From the NCBI GenBank assembly GCA_900543165.1, contig UQQQ01000047.1:1-15122 (forward strand): DNA of 15,122 nt, given 5' to 3'. The translations under genes and the position numbers were made by a program. Numbering within the stretch: position 1 is the stretch's first letter; each line of letters opens with the position of its first letter. Positions 13,981 through 15,122 of this stretch are shown in pieces. Under the pieces are notes generated by a model. The model made no database searches and had not been told where the DNA came from. It worked only from the letters and a program-made list of their open reading frames with translations. Source of the stretch: an uncultured Dialister sp. Lineage in GTDB: Bacteria; Bacillota; Negativicutes; Veillonellales; Dialisteraceae.

Positions 13981-14877
13981 ATGACTCCTATATCTCACCT
14001 TACCCAGATCGCCGCCTTGCTTCATCTGGATGCCTGCGGCGCATGCTCTGCCTCTTTCGGCAGCACGCTGAAAGAGCAGCTTCAAAAGGCCGGCCCCGTC
14101 CCCTTCGCGCCCTCTTCGCTTCCAGAAAGACTGGATCCTTCCGCGCTCCTAAAAGAGGCGCGCTCCTTCTTTGTGATTCTATTTCCATACAGACCGCTCA
14201 AGCAGGAAGAAGGAAATATCGCGCTCTACGCAAGACCCATGGACTACCACAAAGTCATCCACCGCTATCTTCAGAAAATCATAGAGACTGCCGCCCCATT
14301 TTACCCGGGCGAGCAGTTTCTCCCACTCGTGGATACCTCTCCCATGGTCGACCGCTGGCTCGCCTACGCCGCCGGGCTTGGGTTCTTTGGAAGAAATCAC
14401 TGCCTGATCCATCCGACATACGGCTCCTTCGTCACCATCGGATCCATCCTGACCACACTATCACTTACCCCTAATAAGCCGCTCACGCTGGATTGCGGCA
14501 GCGGCCGCGAATGCCTCATCCGCTGTCCCGGGCGTGCCATCCGAGAAAACAGACTCGATCCTTTCCGATGCAAGTCCTACCTCACGCAAAAGAAGGAAGA
14601 TCTCTCCTCGGAAGAAATACAGATCCTGCAGCGGACACCCTACATTTTTGGCTGCGATGAATGCCAGCGCTTCTGTCCTTTCAATCAAAAAGCCCTCCCC
14701 TCTCCGCTTCCGGAGATCCATGAGCATCGGATCTCTACACTGTCAAAGAAAGAAATGGACACCTACTCCAACCGCGCCTTCGATAAAGCCTTCCGCTCCT
14801 ACGCTTTCGCCTGGCGCGGGAAAAAAGTACTGCTCAGAAATTGGGAAATTGTAAATAAGAAACACAGTGACCAGTGA
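13981..14877 (+). CDS. queG: epoxyqueuosine reductase (QueG-like), short form lacking one cluster cysteine
   Basis: QueG reduces epoxyqueuosine to queuosine in tRNA, using cobalamin and two [4Fe-4S] clusters. The 298-residue product has the DTSPMVDRWLAYAAGLGFFG core (Asp118 is the likely general acid), KN-type RNHCLIHPTYGS, TTLSLTPNKP, then ferredoxin-like motifs. The first should read CxxCxxCxxxCP but here is CGSGRECLIRCP: Cys172, Gly175 (GGC at 14503-14505), Cys178, Cys182. Cys197 in DPFRCKSYLT and the second motif CDECQRFCP (Cys225, 228, 232) are intact. It ends soon after WRGKKVLLRNWEI, so it lacks the C-terminal HEAT-like repeats of the ~380-residue enzymes. An extra CGAC sits at 19-22. 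I chose the ATG at 13981; an in-frame TTG at 13972 is possible. No ribosome binding site precedes either. The last codons and the stop come from a palindromic repeat. Confidence 0.85.
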   Translation: MTPISHLTQIAALLHLDACGACSASFGSTLKEQLQKAGPVPFAPSSLPERLDPSALLKEARSFFVILFPYRPLKQEEGNIALYARPMDYHKVIHRYLQKIIETAAPFYPGEQFLPLVDTSPMVDRWLAYAAGLGFFGRNHCLIHPTYGSFVTIGSILTTLSLTPNKPLTLDCGSGRECLIRCPGRAIRENRLDPFRCKSYLTQKKEDLSSEEIQILQRTPYIFGCDECQRFCPFNQKALPSPLPEIHEHRISTLSKKEMDTYSNRAFDKAFRSYAFAWRGKKVLLRNWEIVNKKHSDQ

Positions 14878-14893
14878 CTAGTCACTGGTCACT
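14866..14893. repeat. 28-base perfect palindrome overlapping the end of queG
   Basis: AGTGACCAGTGACT followed by its exact reverse complement AGTCACTGGTCACT, centred on CTAG at 14878-14881. The left arm is two GTGACYA-type heptamers like those at 3500 and the right arm is their mirror image. The queG stop codon (TGA, 14875-14877) lies in it. It could work as a bidirectional hairpin, but no U-tract follows. Confidence 0.9.
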
Positions 14894-14930
14894 AGCGGCT
14901 GGCAAAAGAAGCGCCGCCTTAGCCACGCAA

Positions 14931-14959
14931 TTGTATCTCCTTTCAAAAACGTATATAAT
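14931..14959 (+). promoter_or_regulatory. promoter of the symporter gene
   Basis: TTGTAT (14931-14936) and a perfect TATAAT (14954-14959) are spaced by 17 bases. Expected transcription starts near 14966, about 40 bases before the ATG. Confidence 0.65.
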
Positions 14960-15004
14960 AAGATGGTTTCATTATTTTTCGCATTCAGTTTCCAAGGAGG
15001 TATC

Positions 15005-15122
15005 ATGGAAGCGCTCAACGCTATTGTTTCAGAAATCAATGGATTTCTCTGGTCCTCGGTGATCATCATTCTTCTGGTGGGTGCCGGGTTCTACTTTACC
15101 GTCCGCACCCGCGGCGTACAGG
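15005..15122 (+). CDS. sodium:alanine symporter (AGCS family), 5' end only
   Basis: The first 39 residues are present before the window ends. MEALNAIVSEINGFLW is an amphipathic start, SSVIIILLVGAGFYFTV is the first transmembrane helix (about 17-33), and RTRGVQ follows. The pattern W-x(5)-LL-x-G-x-G-x-YFT-x-RTR-x-VQ is the N-terminal signature of the alanine/glycine:cation symporter family, which imports small neutral amino acids with sodium. AAGGAGG lies four bases before the ATG at 15005. The exact substrate (alanine, glycine or serine) cannot be told from this fragment. Confidence 0.85.
   Translation, partial: MEALNAIVSEINGFLWSSVIIILLVGAGFYFTVRTRGVQ

Overview
The window looks like chromosomal DNA of a mid-GC Firmicute. 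The evidence is the cysS-mrnC-rlmB order with a T-box leader, the cdaA-cdaR-glmM cluster, an iron-sulfur two-subunit L-serine dehydratase, strong AGGAGG-type ribosome binding sites and near-consensus sigma-A promoters. An anaerobic Negativicute (Dialister/Megasphaera/Veillonella type) is my best guess, but nothing here proves the genus.

Layout. Everything from 1 to 12025 is read on the minus strand, and everything from 12327 on is read on the plus strand. (1) 72-3490: a cysteinyl-tRNA synthetase / Mini-RNase III / 23S rRNA methyltransferase operon (cysS-mrnC-rlmB, 11-base overlaps). It is driven by a consensus promoter about 630 bases upstream and gated by a T-box riboswitch with a TGC (Cys) specifier, a UGGA tRNA-end-binding sequence and a strong terminator. 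(2) 3836-7289: cdaA-cdaR-glmM, i.e. c-di-AMP synthesis coupled to peptidoglycan-precursor synthesis; glmM also has its own promoter-like site. (3) 7361-9338: sdaAB and sdaAA, the two subunits of L-serine dehydratase, separated by 430 bases of repeats. (4) 9695-11020: an unrecognised membrane-anchored protein. (5) 11255-12025: cbiZ (corrinoid salvage). (6) 12398-13441: an orphan zeta-toxin-like kinase with its own promoter and terminator. (7) 13981-14877: a short queG-like epoxyqueuosine reductase (tRNA queuosine, cobalamin-dependent) that lacks one canonical cluster cysteine. (8) 15005 to the end: the start of a sodium:alanine symporter.

The most unusual content lies between the genes. Several gaps are filled by a mosaic of repeat modules: (a) arrays with a strict 7-base period whose heptamer drifts (GTGACTA, GGGATTA, ACTCCTA, ATTTCTC, CCTGAAC); (b) a GCGGCGC...GCGCCGC hairpin; (c) a GGACGGCACGCCCCACGGGCT module that often abuts a stop codon; (d) a roughly 165-base imperfect inverted-repeat, MITE-like element present as two full copies, one exact half, one 51-base minimal palindrome and one fragment. 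One full copy lies 16 bases upstream of cbiZ and carries an outward promoter-like sequence. A 28-base perfect palindrome supplies the stop codon of queG. The cysS leader also holds about 210 bases of unexplained RNA 5' of the T-box and a pair of mutually exclusive stems 3' of it. All identifications come from reading motifs by eye; no database search was run.
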